From Bacteroidota bacterium (GTDB taxonomy: Bacteria > Bacteroidota > Bacteroidia > Bacteroidales > JAGONC01): a stretch of DNA of 64,000 bases. Under the pieces are notes generated by a model that worked only from the letters and a program-made list of their open reading frames with translations, did not search any database and was not told the origin of the DNA. A program made the position numbers and the translations under genes. The DNA lies in NCBI GenBank assembly GCA_026391695.1, contig JAPLDP010000021.1, positions 62,001 through 126,000 on the forward strand, read 5' to 3'. Below are positions 26,486 to 35,409 of the stretch, in pieces. The first letter of the stretch is position 1; every line of letters starts with the position of its first letter.

Positions 26486-26523
26486 CGTAGAGTTTTATAT
26501 TTAGTCCCTTTTTTAATTTTTAC

Positions 26524-26531
26524 TATTTTTG
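26524..26531 (+). promoter_or_regulatory. -7 element of the T9SS plug gene
   Basis: TATTTTTG is an exact TAnnTTTG match in the gap between the nqrF remnant and the plug gene; the leader would be about 75 nt. Confidence 0.45.
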
Positions 26532-26611
26532 ACATTAAAAACAGGTAGTTTTTAGTTCTTCCCAGGAAAGCATTCTTCCGATGAACCTATTTTTAAAAGA
26601 ATAAATATTTG

Positions 26612-27949
26612 ATGATTAAAGCAACTCACCGATATTCAGGATTATTCAGGCAGTTTACCATAAGCACTTTCTTTTGGTGTGTGATCGGTTTTTTTATTTT
26701 TCACGCTGACTGCCAGGAAGAGGTCGATTACTATAATGACAACTATTTCCGCTTTACAGATCATATTTATAAGGAAAACATCAAATCGGTTTTATTGTAC
26801 AGGGTTGGATGGGAATTGACATCACCGGTCGTACGGTTCAATTCAGATGATTGTCTGCGGCTGTCATTTGATGATCTGGAGGGCGATACGAAAGACTACC
26901 GCTATACGATACTGCATTGCAATGCAAACTGGTCCCCAAGTGACCTGCGTCCCAATGAATATCTGGAAGGGTATACTGAAGACCAGATTGAAGATTACAA
27001 GTTTTCGTTCAACACCATCCAGTCCTATACGCACTATGATCTGACACTGCCAAACAATTATATCAGATTTACAATACCAGGAAATTATCTTATTAAGGTA
27101 TATGATACGGATAGCTCAGATATGGTGCTGTCAATGCGTTTCATGGTTGTTGATCCCCGGATTACTATTACCGGTCATATTCTTCGCTCATCTAATGTCG
27201 AAGAGAGAAATTACAGGCAGGAAGTTGATTTTTCGATTGATACAAAGGATTATCCCATTTATGAGCCCTATCGAAGCCTGAATGTTGTCGTCATGCAGAA
27301 TAACAGGTGGGATAATGCAATTGTGAACCTGCGACCTCGTATGGTCATTGGTGATGAACTCGATTACAATTATGATGCTGAAAATGTGTTTGACGGTGAT
27401 AACGAGTTCAGAAACGTGGATATCAAAAGCCTTCGTTACCAGTCGCCAAGAATAAAGGCATTCGGCTTTGAGAACAGGACCAATCATGTGTATCTGTGGG
27501 AGGATGAAGCCAGAAGCTTCAGGGTGTACCATTCGGAAACCGATATCAACGGAAACCGGTTAATCAGTTGCGAGGATGCCGAAGACGTAGACGTGGAATG
27601 TGATTATGCCTGGGTGCATTTTGTCCTTAAATATCCTGGTCCGCTGACTGGCGGGAGCCTGTATATTTTTGGTGGTCTGACCAACTGGCAGTTCAACAGT
27701 GATGCTTTGATGAAGTATAACTTTGATGTGAAGGGTTATTGTGACAGTTTATATCTGAAAGAGGGATATTATGATTACTTGTATTTATATGTTGCAAATG
27801 GCCGGTCAGTTGGCGACGCAGGTCAAATTGAAGGTAATCATTATGAAACCGGAAATGATTATGTCATTCTGGTTTATTACCGTCCTCCCGGATTTTTATA
27901 CGATGAACTTATCGGGATTAAAACATTGAATTCCCGTGAAAATCCATAA
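26612..27949 (+). CDS. Type IX secretion system plug protein
   Basis: From ATG 26612 (a TTG lies one codon upstream) the product is 445 residues with a signal peptide (FFWCVIGFFIFHADC). It matches the T9SS plug family (formerly DUF5103) across its length: YKENIKSVLLYRVGWELTSPVVRFNSDDCLRLSFDDL, YRYTILHCNANWSPSDLRPNEYLEGY, and the C-terminal GLTNWQFNSDALMKYN and YYDYLYLYV. In Flavobacterium the plug closes the periplasmic side of the SprA translocon when it is not engaged with PorV. It stands alone here, apart from the other T9SS genes. Confidence 0.87.
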   Translation: MIKATHRYSGLFRQFTISTFFWCVIGFFIFHADCQEEVDYYNDNYFRFTDHIYKENIKSVLLYRVGWELTSPVVRFNSDDCLRLSFDDLEGDTKDYRYTILHCNANWSPSDLRPNEYLEGYTEDQIEDYKFSFNTIQSYTHYDLTLPNNYIRFTIPGNYLIKVYDTDSSDMVLSMRFMVVDPRITITGHILRSSNVEERNYRQEVDFSIDTKDYPIYEPYRSLNVVVMQNNRWDNAIVNLRPRMVIGDELDYNYDAENVFDGDNEFRNVDIKSLRYQSPRIKAFGFENRTNHVYLWEDEARSFRVYHSETDINGNRLISCEDAEDVDVECDYAWVHFVLKYPGPLTGGSLYIFGGLTNWQFNSDALMKYNFDVKGYCDSLYLKEGYYDYLYLYVANGRSVGDAGQIEGNHYETGNDYVILVYYRPPGFLYDELIGIKTLNSRENP

Positions 27950-27968
27950 TATGTTGCCGGATCAGTGA

Positions 27969-29204
27969 TTATTCATAGCGGAGTGATTCGATGGGATCAA
28001 GTTTGGCTGCCTTGGTAGCCGGAATGATACCGGAGATGAGGGCGACGAAGAGGCATAGCATGACACCGGTGATTACCCATGCCCATGGGATAAAGAAATG
28101 CGATCCGATCTGGATGGCAATGACATTGCCGATGGCAATACCGAGGATGATGCCCAGTAATCCGCCTATTTGAGCAATGACAATGGATTCGATGAGGAAT
28201 TGCCGTAATACGTCCCTGTTTTTTGCTCCAATAGCCTTTCGGATACCGATCTCCTGTGTCCGGTCAGTTACTGAGACCAGCATAATATTCATCAATCCGA
28301 TAGCGGCTCCGAAAAGTGTTATGAGGCCGATGATAGTCGCAGCCATTCTCAGGTATTTCAGGTTGCTGAAGAGCATCTCTGCGAGCGTATCACTTTTGGA
28401 GATGTCGAAATTGTTTTCCTCGTTCAGTCTAAGCTTGCGGATATTTCTGAAGAGTCCTGTAGCTTCGCCCTGAGCGGTTTCAAGTGACAGGGAACCTGAA
28501 GTCATGATGTTAATGGAAAACGACATGTCGGGGCGTAAAAATCTCTGCCTGACATTATTCAGCGGGATGATACACATATTATCACTGCTGAAGCCGATGC
28601 CGGAGCCCCGGGATGCGAGTACGCCGATGATTTTGTACTTTCCCGGTCCGATAGAAATCTCACTGCCAATAGGTTCTTCCTTGTTTTTAAACATTTTCCT
28701 GGCCAGTTCTGCGCCGACGACGACCACGTTGGAGCCATAAAAAACCTCATTGGGTGTAAAGGTTCTTCCTTTTGCCAGGTCACTGCCGGATGTGAGCAGA
28801 TAATTCTCATCACTGCCAAGAACGTCAATGTTAGGATTTGATTTGTATGTTTTGTACTTGACGGTGCCGGTGCCGGTTGCCCGGGCGAGAATGGCCACTG
28901 TAGACGGAAAGGTGAATTGTTCTTTGAATGCGACAGCTTCCTCGTAAGATATTTTTATAAATTCCTTCGAGTGGTGGTCGCCGCCCATGACAAACATTGA
29001 CCGGTTGCGGATGGTCAGTGTATTCGCTCCCATTCGCATAAAGTTCTCATTCAGCCAGTATTTGATGGCATCGATGGAAGTCAGGATCCCCATGAGTGCC
29101 ATAATGCCAAAGGCAATGATAAGGATAGTTAATATGGAGCGGAGCAGGTTGCTTTGTATGGAATGAAGGGCTATCTTGATATTTTCGAGCAGTAATTTAA
29201 GCAT
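27969..29204 (-). CDS. ABC transporter permease, MacB/FtsX type
   Basis: Product of 411 residues. The N-terminal transmembrane helix is at about 18-42, a MacB-like periplasmic domain follows to about 260, and three C-terminal helices form the FtsX domain. [27 protein letters not shown] is the cytoplasmic coupling motif. Such permeases work with a separate ATPase as mechanotransmission exporters; no ATPase or periplasmic adaptor gene is adjacent, so the partner is elsewhere. It is 23 nt downstream of upp. Confidence 0.9.
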   Translation of the reverse strand: MLKLLLENIKIALHSIQSNLLRSILTILIIAFGIMALMGILTSIDAIKYWLNENFMRMGANTLTIRNRSMFVMGGDHHSKEFIKISYEEAVAFKEQFTFPSTVAILARATGTGTVKYKTYKSNPNIDVLGSDENYLLTSGSDLAKGRTFTPNEVFYGSNVVVVGAELARKMFKNKEEPIGSEISIGPGKYKIIGVLASRGSGIGFSSDNMCIIPLNNVRQRFLRPDMSFSINIMTSGSLSLETAQGEATGLFRNIRKLRLNEENNFDISKSDTLAEMLFSNLKYLRMAATIIGLITLFGAAIGLMNIMLVSVTDRTQEIGIRKAIGAKNRDVLRQFLIESIVIAQIGGLLGIILGIAIGNVIAIQIGSHFFIPWAWVITGVMLCLFVALISGIIPATKAAKLDPIESLRYE

Positions 29205-29227
29205 AGTCGTGTAATAGGGTAAAACAA

Positions 29228-29887
29228 TTACAACTCTTCTTTTCTGCCATATGCAAGGTCGCCGGCATCGCCCATTCCCGGCACGATAAAAGCCTGGGCG
29301 GTCAGTTCATCATCTACAGCACCAACCCAAAGTGTGACAGTTGATTTGGGAAGATGACGCTTGAGATGGTCAATACCTTCAGAACTAGCCATGGCAGTGA
29401 CGATATGCGTATGCAAAGGCTGCCCGTGCGTTAGCAATTCCTTATAGCACAGTACCATCGATAAACCGGTGGCAATCAATGCATCTGAGAGTATGAGAAT
29501 TTCATCAGTAAGATCAGGGCATGAGACGTATTCTATATGAATATTTTGGCGTCCGTCTTTATAAGTTTTTCTAAAGGCTGAAATGAAACCACTCGGCGCC
29601 TGGTCAAAGTAACTGAGAATCCCGTTATGCAACGGTAGTCCGGCCCTCAGGATGGTTGCCAGGACAGGCTGTCGTTTTAAAACAGGTACCAGCGCTGTTC
29701 CAAGGGAAGTGACGACATCTTTTTCTTCATAACTCAGTGTTTTGCTGATCTCATAGGCAAATATCTGCCCGATCCTTTCGAAATTGTAACGGAAACGGAA
29801 AGGATCCTTCTGAATTTCAGCATCCCGCAACTCAGCAATGAAATGATTAAAAAGAGTATCCGGTTTTCCTATAATGTTAACTTTCAT
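29228..29887 (-). CDS. upp: Uracil phosphoribosyltransferase
   Basis: Product of 219 residues with a type I PRTase fold. [28 protein letters not shown], the PRPP-binding loop [13 protein letters not shown] and the uracil-binding C-terminus [13 protein letters not shown] are present. It makes UMP from uracil and PRPP for pyrimidine salvage. Its -7 element lies so close that the leader is only a few nucleotides. Confidence 0.92.
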   Translation of the reverse strand: MKVNIIGKPDTLFNHFIAELRDAEIQKDPFRFRYNFERIGQIFAYEISKTLSYEEKDVVTSLGTALVPVLKRQPVLATILRAGLPLHNGILSYFDQAPSGFISAFRKTYKDGRQNIHIEYVSCPDLTDEILILSDALIATGLSMVLCYKELLTHGQPLHTHIVTAMASSEGIDHLKRHLPKSTVTLWVGAVDDELTAQAFIVPGMGDAGDLAYGRKEEL

Positions 29888-29895
29888 AAGTAAGT

Positions 29896-29903
29896 CAAAG
29901 ATA
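29896..29903 (-). promoter_or_regulatory. -7 element of upp
   Basis: Minus-strand TATCTTTG, an exact TAnnTTTG match ending 8 nt before the start codon, implying an almost leaderless mRNA. Confidence 0.5.
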
Positions 29904-29939
29904 CATCTTTTAATTGAAAGAACAATTTAATTATCGGAT

Positions 29940-29967
29940 AAAAAAGGTTGTCGTACGATAACCTTTT
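29940..29967 (-). terminator. Terminator of the aldehyde oxidoreductase gene
   Basis: On the minus strand AAAAGGTT and AACCTTTT arms enclose a smaller TCG-TA-CGA stem, and six T follow. It lies between the end of the AOR gene and the upp promoter. Confidence 0.75.
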
Positions 29968-29987
29968 ATGAATATAGGATTTTCAGT

Positions 29988-32144
29988 CTATTCCTGGTAA
30001 GGTTTGACAAGCTCAATAAGTTCCGGCAGATCCATGCCAAGATTTTCAAGATGTTCAATTTTAGGGACACCGTTTTTCGTCCATCCTCTTCTTATATAAA
30101 CGGCATCCAGCAGTTTTTCATACCGGTCTTCCCTGTATTTTCTCATAAGGGTCATTTTTTCCTTAGTTGATTTACCGGCAGGATTTATTCCAAGGATGTC
30201 CCCGAGCTGTTTGTCATAACGTTCAGCCCTTGATTCATATTCCTCAGCTGTGACCGGTCCGGCTGCGCGATAAGGCTGGGCATCATATTTCCTGGTGCCA
30301 TAGCCTCTCCGGAGGTTGAAGATTCTCTGGAAGTTATAAACCCGTTCAGATTGCCGTATCAACTCCTGTTTATCAAAGGGTTTGCCGGTCACAGCCTTAT
30401 AAATGGTCACATAATTATCAACATGTTCAGGTACTTTGGCCGGTTCATCTGTTTCAGCGTTGGTGACAGGTTCAACGTCATTCCATGGCAGTTTACACAG
30501 CCCTTGCAGTCCAAACCATGTCCGGAACATAGGGAAATAGTGAAGGGCTTCAGCTTTATCTTCGAATGTTGGTATCTGGTTGTTAACCATATCCATAAAT
30601 ATCAGCCAGGCTTCGTCATGCTGGGGACCTTTGTTGGTCATGGCATAACCTCCCTGCTGGGCGAGAGATTCTTTAGAAACGTACTGGGAATATTCCAGTC
30701 CTTTATTTTCCATACCGATATCCTGGAGGAAGGCTGCATCGCCCCAGCCTTTCTCCGCGAAGAGTTTTTTCATTTTTCTGATGCCCAAACCTGCGATGAG
30801 CCCGAAGCCTTCACCACGTGCAAGCTGGTGCATCACTTCCATAGCTGCTTCGGCATTTCCGAATTTCAGCTCCAGCCCACCTGTTCTTTCTTTATTCAGT
30901 ATGCCATTTTCATAGCATTCCATCATGAAAGCCATGGAAGTCCCCCAGGTGATGGTACAAATGCCGTAAGTGTCGCAATAGAAATTGGATTCGACGATCC
31001 ATTCCGGGTTGAAGATGCCGCAATTGGAACCCACACCTGCGGCAGTTTCATATTCCGGGCCATCCACAAGCACGGATTGCCCTTTATAAGGCCCTGTCAT
31101 GACTATATATCCGTCTGCACCCTTGGAGCAGGCCATGTTGCAGCCTATCCAGCATCCATCGAGAATGCCCTGTGTAAAACGCTGCTTCCATATATTGGAA
31201 TGTATTCCGGGGGCATCAGGATGACTGCCGAATTTAAAGTTATGCACGGGAAGCAGGTCATAATCGTTCATGATATTAGTCAGGTGAGCGGTGCCCTTAG
31301 TCTTCATTTCTGCCTGGGAATCATCGAGGTCTCTCATTTCTTTATTGAATCTCCGGCCCCTTTCCATGATAGGTTCAAGGTCGGCCACGTTGTTAAGATT
31401 TCCTTTTACACCGGGGATTTTGACCACGATGGCTTTGATTTTTTTATTACGGAAAACCGTGCCTGTGCCTCCTCTTCCGGCCTGTTTCACCCTGACCTTC
31501 TTTCTTTTGTTATCATAAAAGCTGAAATTAAGCATTCCGAAAAGTGAATGGTCGGCAGCTGCTCCTGTTGACACTATGCCTATATTTTTTTTATCGGCCT
31601 CATCCAGGGCATACATTTCTGTCAGCTGTTCTATAAGGATATGGCTGTCGAAGGCTTCTTTCGGGGCTGTGATAATTTCGACCCTGTGGTTAATACCATC
31701 GATGAAAATGATGATATCTTCCTTCGCTTTACCCTGAAGTTCCAGCGCATCAAAGCCGGCAAATTTCAGGAATGGGCCGAAAAATCCACCAACGTTGCTG
31801 TCAATAGGTATATCTGTCTGTGGGGAAATGGAAACAACAATGGATTTTCCTGTCCCGGAATACTGTGTGATGCCGCCGATGGGGCCTGATGCAATAATAA
31901 TCTCATTTTCAGGATCGTCCCACTTTGTGTTTGGTTTGGTCGCATCCCATAACAAACGCAGTCCATAACCCTTTCCTCCAATAAACTTTTCCTTCATTGT
32001 GGGAGGTACATCTTTTGCTTTTACCGTGTTATCGGAAATATTAATGTACAAAACTTTGTCTGTATAGCCTTTGTCCAGAGGTGTCCAGGTGTATTTCCAT
32101 TCCCTGAGCAATTGATGGCTGCTTTTAATTTCTGATATGTCCAT
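29988..32144 (-). CDS. Aldehyde:ferredoxin oxidoreductase (tungsten or molybdenum pterin enzyme)
   Basis: Product of 718 residues with the AOR N-terminal domain (FIGGKGYGLRLLWD, ASGPIGGITQYSGTGKSIVVSISP, SNVGGFFGPFLKFAGFDALELQGKA). The iron-sulfur cysteines are C331, C335 and C339 (GCWIGCNMACSKG) plus one in GLCKLPW near residue 545. The first gap is three residues, where textbook AORs have two. The family oxidises aldehydes to acids and reduces ferredoxin using a bis-pterin metal site. The divergent ThiF/ThiS pair could supply sulfur for the pterin dithiolene; that link is inference. The substrate is unknown. The best length match is the large AOR subgroup of anaerobic bacteria. Confidence 0.9.
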   Translation of the reverse strand: MDISEIKSSHQLLREWKYTWTPLDKGYTDKVLYINISDNTVKAKDVPPTMKEKFIGGKGYGLRLLWDATKPNTKWDDPENEIIIASGPIGGITQYSGTGKSIVVSISPQTDIPIDSNVGGFFGPFLKFAGFDALELQGKAKEDIIIFIDGINHRVEIITAPKEAFDSHILIEQLTEMYALDEADKKNIGIVSTGAAADHSLFGMLNFSFYDNKRKKVRVKQAGRGGTGTVFRNKKIKAIVVKIPGVKGNLNNVADLEPIMERGRRFNKEMRDLDDSQAEMKTKGTAHLTNIMNDYDLLPVHNFKFGSHPDAPGIHSNIWKQRFTQGILDGCWIGCNMACSKGADGYIVMTGPYKGQSVLVDGPEYETAAGVGSNCGIFNPEWIVESNFYCDTYGICTITWGTSMAFMMECYENGILNKERTGGLELKFGNAEAAMEVMHQLARGEGFGLIAGLGIRKMKKLFAEKGWGDAAFLQDIGMENKGLEYSQYVSKESLAQQGGYAMTNKGPQHDEAWLIFMDMVNNQIPTFEDKAEALHYFPMFRTWFGLQGLCKLPWNDVEPVTNAETDEPAKVPEHVDNYVTIYKAVTGKPFDKQELIRQSERVYNFQRIFNLRRGYGTRKYDAQPYRAAGPVTAEEYESRAERYDKQLGDILGINPAGKSTKEKMTLMRKYREDRYEKLLDAVYIRRGWTKNGVPKIEHLENLGMDLPELIELVKPYQE

Positions 32145-32175
32145 ATAATTGTTTTATATATTGTTCATAGATTCA

Positions 32176-32183
32176 CAAAGGTA
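32176..32183 (-). promoter_or_regulatory. -7 element of the AOR gene
   Basis: Minus-strand TACCTTTG, an exact TAnnTTTG match 31 nt before the AOR start codon. Confidence 0.55.
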
Positions 32184-32262
32184 AATAAAAACTGAAAAAT
32201 CCGTGGAAATGAGGTTTTTTTATACCCCGGATACCTGAACGACCTGTTGTGATATGCTTGAA

Positions 32263-32288
32263 CTGTCAGACCGATGATGGTCTGGCAG
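32263..32288. promoter_or_regulatory. Inverted repeat between divergent AOR and thiF promoters
   Basis: CTGTCAGACC and GGTCTGGCAG arms (10 bp, one G-U) surround GATGAT. The right arm overlaps where a -33 box for the thiF promoter would fall. This is a candidate shared operator; no regulator gene is adjacent. Confidence 0.5.
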
Positions 32289-32302
32289 GTTGAATAATTT
32301 TA

Positions 32303-32310
32303 TATTTTTG
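32303..32310 (+). promoter_or_regulatory. -7 element of the thiF-thiS pair
   Basis: TATTTTTG is an exact TAnnTTTG match 17 nt before ATG 32328. Confidence 0.5.
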
Positions 32311-32327
32311 TAGTGAATTAATTGATA

Positions 32328-32912
32328 ATGCACCTGATGCTTGAAAGATTAAAAAAATGCACGGTTGGCATTGCCGGTTGTGGCGGGCTGGGTTCCAATT
32401 GTGCCATCGCTTTGGCCAGAGTAGGAATTGGAAAGATCATCATTGCCGATGATGATATTGTCAATAGAAGTAATCTGAACAGGCAATATTATTTTTTAAA
32501 ACAGATAGGATTGAAGAAGACGGTGGCGTTGAAAGAAAACATCCGCATGATCGACCCTGAGGTTATTGTAGAGGCTCATGATATGAAGCTTACGTCGCAC
32601 GATATTGGCCGCATATTTAAAGACTGCGATGTCATTGTAGAGGCATTTGATCTGAAAGAGATGAAGCAGATGATAGCCGAAGCGGTTATTTCGGGGATGC
32701 CGGGTAAGCCTCTCATTATCGGATCGGGACTGGCCGGATGGGGTAGAAATAATGCCATCAGAACCAGAAAGATCGATCATATTTATGTTTGCGGCGACGG
32801 GGCCACAGAGGTCAGCGATCATTTACCTCCTCTTGCGCCTAGGGTAGGGATTGTTGCAAATATGCAGGCAAACCAGGTGCTCGAGATTTTATTGGGAAAA
32901 CCAGCATTATGA
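32328..32912 (+). CDS. ThiF/MoeB-family sulfur-carrier adenylyltransferase
   Basis: Short E1-like enzyme of 194 residues with the ATP-binding GIAGCGGLGSNCAIALARVGIG near its N-terminus, DDDIVNRSNLNRQYYF and a C-terminal VGIVANMQANQVLEILLG. It lacks the zinc-binding CxxC pairs of MoeB. It should adenylate the C-terminal glycine of a ThiS/MoaD-like carrier, and such a carrier is encoded immediately downstream with a 4-nt overlap. Starts at 32322 (TTG), 32328 and 32337 are in frame; 32328 is the first ATG. The position divergent from an AOR gene suggests sulfur delivery for tungstopterin rather than thiamine. Confidence 0.87.
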   Translation: MHLMLERLKKCTVGIAGCGGLGSNCAIALARVGIGKIIIADDDIVNRSNLNRQYYFLKQIGLKKTVALKENIRMIDPEVIVEAHDMKLTSHDIGRIFKDCDVIVEAFDLKEMKQMIAEAVISGMPGKPLIIGSGLAGWGRNNAIRTRKIDHIYVCGDGATEVSDHLPPLAPRVGIVANMQANQVLEILLGKPAL

Positions 32913-33112
32913 GAATTAATTTGAATAATAGATTTGAAGATTTTCAGGGTGAGCAGTTGACTGTTTCCGAACTCCTTCAAATAAAGAATTTCACCTTCCG
33001 GTTATTGGTCATTAAAATCAACGATAAGCTGATCAGAAAGGAAGATTACGGCAGCGCCCTGATCAGTGATGGCGACAAAGTTGTGGTTATGCATCTGGTG
33101 AGCGGAGGATGA
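32909..33112 (+). CDS. thiS: ThiS/MoaD-like sulfur-carrier protein
   Basis: Beta-grasp protein of 67 residues ending in the essential double glycine (VSGG), with LTVSELLQIKNFTF and DGDKVVVMHLVSGG. It overlaps the ThiF-like gene by 4 nt (ATGA), which couples translation of enzyme and carrier. The symbol reflects the family; a role in tungstopterin or molybdopterin supply is equally possible given the AOR gene. Confidence 0.85.
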   Translation: MRINLNNRFEDFQGEQLTVSELLQIKNFTFRLLVIKINDKLIRKEDYGSALISDGDKVVVMHLVSGG

Positions 33113-33116
33113 TGTT

Positions 33117-33194
33117 CAATGAACAATGATCAATGAACAATGATCAAAATTAGATACTCCCAGTACTGATCACTGATCATTGATCATTGATTAA
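33117..33194. repeat. Inverted pair of heptamer arrays
   Basis: Left arm (33117-33144): CAATGAA, CAATGAT, CAATGAA, CAATGAT. Right arm (33167-33194): TGATCAC, TGATCAT, TGATCAT, TGATTAA, largely the reverse complement of the left. It fills the gap between convergent thiS and folC from 5 nt after the thiS stop. Confidence 0.8.
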
Positions 33195-34489
33195 ATGGCT
33201 TCAGCCACAACAAAGGTGCTTCCTCCTATGAAAACCATATCATCTTTCAGGGCATTTTTTTGTGCGTCGTGCACCGCATCCGTAACCGAAGGATAGGCAC
33301 CACCTGCAAGGTGAAATGATTTTGCCTGTTCTGCCAGCACATGCTGGTCCAATCCTCGCGGGATATTAGCCTTGCAGAAATAGTAACGGGCATCTTTTGG
33401 CAGGAGGGAAAGAATCTCATTTATGTTTTTATCTGCCACCATCCCAAAGACAAAATGCAGCTGCTGGTGGGGGGTGATGTCAATTTGTTTCAGCACCTCA
33501 ATAATGCCTTCTTTGTTATGTCCCACATCGCAGATGGTGAGGGGATCTTTGCACAGTATCTGCCAGCGGCCTGCTATCCCGGTGTTTTTGATGACATGGT
33601 ATATACCCTTTCTGATCTGATCTTTTGAAATGTCAAATCCTGTATTGTTCAGGCATTCTGCAACCTGCAGGGCTGTTCTGATATTTTTAAGCTGGTACTG
33701 TCCGGTGAGGGGTGACTTCAATGACGAAATAAAAGACTGGCCATTCCGTGTGATATCCATTTGCAGTAAGGGATTGCTATAATCCAGATATCGTATATGG
33801 TCAGTTGCATAATGATCCCCGGCAAACACCAGAAGCGATCCCATTGTTTCAGCCTTCCGGATAAATACATGTTGTGTTTCATCCTGCCGCTCACCAATCA
33901 CAACTGGCTTACCAGGTTTGATGATGCCGGCTTTCTCTCCGGCGATTTTTTCAAGAGTGTCACCAAGAAACTGCATGTGGTCATATCCGATGTTGGTAAT
34001 GACCGCCAATACCGGAACAACGATATTGGTCGAGTCAAGCCTGCCTCCCAGGCCTGTTTCCAACACAGCGACATCCACCTTTTCTTCCGAAAAGTAATGA
34101 AAAGCCATTCCTACGGTCATCTCAAAGAAGGATGGCCTGATGGCGTCAAAGTCTTTTTGATAGGTGTTGACGAAATTGCATATATATGCCTTGGGAATTT
34201 TTTTCCCGTTTATTCTGATCCTTTCACGAAAATCACGGAGATGTGGTGAAGTATACAATCCGACTTTGAGACCAGCTTCCTGTAAAATGGATGCTGTAAA
34301 ATGTGATACAGAGCCTTTTCCGTTTGTGCCGGCAATATGAATAGAGCGGAAATTATGCTGCGGATTTTGAAGAAGGTTGCAAATGGCTATAGTGTTGGTG
34401 ATATCGGTTTTGTATGCGGCAGGGCCAATGCGTTGAAAGACGGGGAGCTGGTTGAAGATGTAGTTGAGGATTTGCTGGTATTGGGTCAT
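33191..34489 (-). CDS. folC: Folylpolyglutamate synthase/dihydrofolate synthase
   Basis: Mur-ligase-family protein of 432 residues with the ATP loop GTNGKGSVSHF, LYTSPHLRDFRERIRINGK, ETGLGGRLDSTNIV (family FolC motif) and the C-terminal VDVAVLE and DVGHNKEG segments. It adds glutamate to folates and, in bifunctional forms, also makes dihydrofolate. It is last in the minus-strand run that begins with porP; a heptamer array lies just upstream. Confidence 0.92.
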   Translation of the reverse strand: MTQYQQILNYIFNQLPVFQRIGPAAYKTDITNTIAICNLLQNPQHNFRSIHIAGTNGKGSVSHFTASILQEAGLKVGLYTSPHLRDFRERIRINGKKIPKAYICNFVNTYQKDFDAIRPSFFEMTVGMAFHYFSEEKVDVAVLETGLGGRLDSTNIVVPVLAVITNIGYDHMQFLGDTLEKIAGEKAGIIKPGKPVVIGERQDETQHVFIRKAETMGSLLVFAGDHYATDHIRYLDYSNPLLQMDITRNGQSFISSLKSPLTGQYQLKNIRTALQVAECLNNTGFDISKDQIRKGIYHVIKNTGIAGRWQILCKDPLTICDVGHNKEGIIEVLKQIDITPHQQLHFVFGMVADKNINEILSLLPKDARYYFCKANIPRGLDQHVLAEQAKSFHLAGGAYPSVTDAVHDAQKNALKDDMVFIGGSTFVVAEAI

Positions 34490-34510
34490 TAGTTGCGCGG
34501 ATTACCGGAA

Positions 34511-34558
34511 TAAATTAAAAATCAAAAATTAAAATGTAAAAATACAAATCAAAAATTA
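34511..34558. repeat. Heptamer word array AAAATNA
   Basis: Units TAAATTA, AAAATCA, AAAATTA, AAATGTA, AAAATAC, a six-base unit, and AAAATTA lie between tonB and folC. The AT-rich words make chance similarity more likely than for the GC-richer arrays. Confidence 0.5.
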
Positions 34559-34608
34559 AATGGATAGAGGTTGCAGATTACCTGCGACTGTTACCCATGA
34601 ACCCCCAA

Positions 34609-35409
34609 TCAGTTCATTTTAATAAAAATATAGGTAATCGTTCCCTTTTGTTCTTCGGGTGCGTTGGGATCGGAAGTAAATTTCGATTGGAGGGCGGCAT
34701 TTTTTGCCAGCTGGCGCAATGACAGGTCAGTGACATCGGTTCCTTTTGCGCCAGCTTCTGCCCGGATGACATCACCATTGCGGTTCACCCATATAGTGAC
34801 GACCACCTTGCCCTGCTCTTCGGACCGGTAATAAGGTTTGGGTAGCAGTTTGGAGCGGCGTCCTGATAGGCTGTAAGATATGCCGTCACCTTGTCCGCCC
34901 TGGCCATCATAGGTTTTAACATTTGGGGCTCCGTTTGGGGACCCCTGGTCACCTGGCTGGCCGGTTATGCCTTCCGTTCCTGTTGCATCTGATTGGGTCT
35001 TTCTTCCCTTGTAAAGCGCATCAGGATTGACCACAGGTTTAGCTTCCTCTTGGCTTTGTGTTTCTTCATTTTTTATTTCCCTGATAGTTTCCTGTGGTTG
35101 CTGTTTCTCAGGTTTCTTAACCTCTTCGACAGGGGGAGCTTCTTCTGTATTTTGGGTGATGTCGGGTTGCTCCTCTGATGAAGCCGGAGGCTGCTGCATT
35201 GCTGCTTCCGGTACATTCACCGCTGCGTCTTCTTCAGGCTGCATATCGCCTATACCGACATCGATATAACCAAGGTCTACCTCCACGCCTTCTTCCTGTG
35301 GCAAGGGTAAAGGTGTATGCAGGGCCAGGAAAAGGGCCACGAGAATGATCAGCAGATGAAAGGCTGATGTTCCGGCTATTCCATATAGTTTATCCTTTTC
35401 TATGCTCAT
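34609..35409 (-). CDS. tonB: TonB-family energy transducer
   Basis: Product of 266 residues. One N-terminal helix (about 10-30, AFHLLIILVALFLALHT) is followed by a long Glu/Pro/Gln-rich periplasmic spacer (about 50-140) and a C-terminal TonB domain (VTIWVNRNGDVIRAEAGAKG, GTITYIFIKMN). It passes proton-motive energy from ExbBD to outer-membrane receptors. It overlaps exbD by 4 nt and so is translated with it. TonB-dependent receptors are not in the window. Confidence 0.9.
   Translation of the reverse strand: MSIEKDKLYGIAGTSAFHLLIILVALFLALHTPLPLPQEEGVEVDLGYIDVGIGDMQPEEDAAVNVPEAAMQQPPASSEEQPDITQNTEEAPPVEEVKKPEKQQPQETIREIKNEETQSQEEAKPVVNPDALYKGRKTQSDATGTEGITGQPGDQGSPNGAPNVKTYDGQGGQGDGISYSLSGRRSKLLPKPYYRSEEQGKVVVTIWVNRNGDVIRAEAGAKGTDVTDLSLRQLAKNAALQSKFTSDPNAPEEQKGTITYIFIKMN

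Noticed and set aside
30351-31547. 398-residue open frame antisense to the aldehyde oxidoreductase gene
   Set aside because: It is the complementary-strand shadow of a strongly conserved gene and shows no domain of its own.
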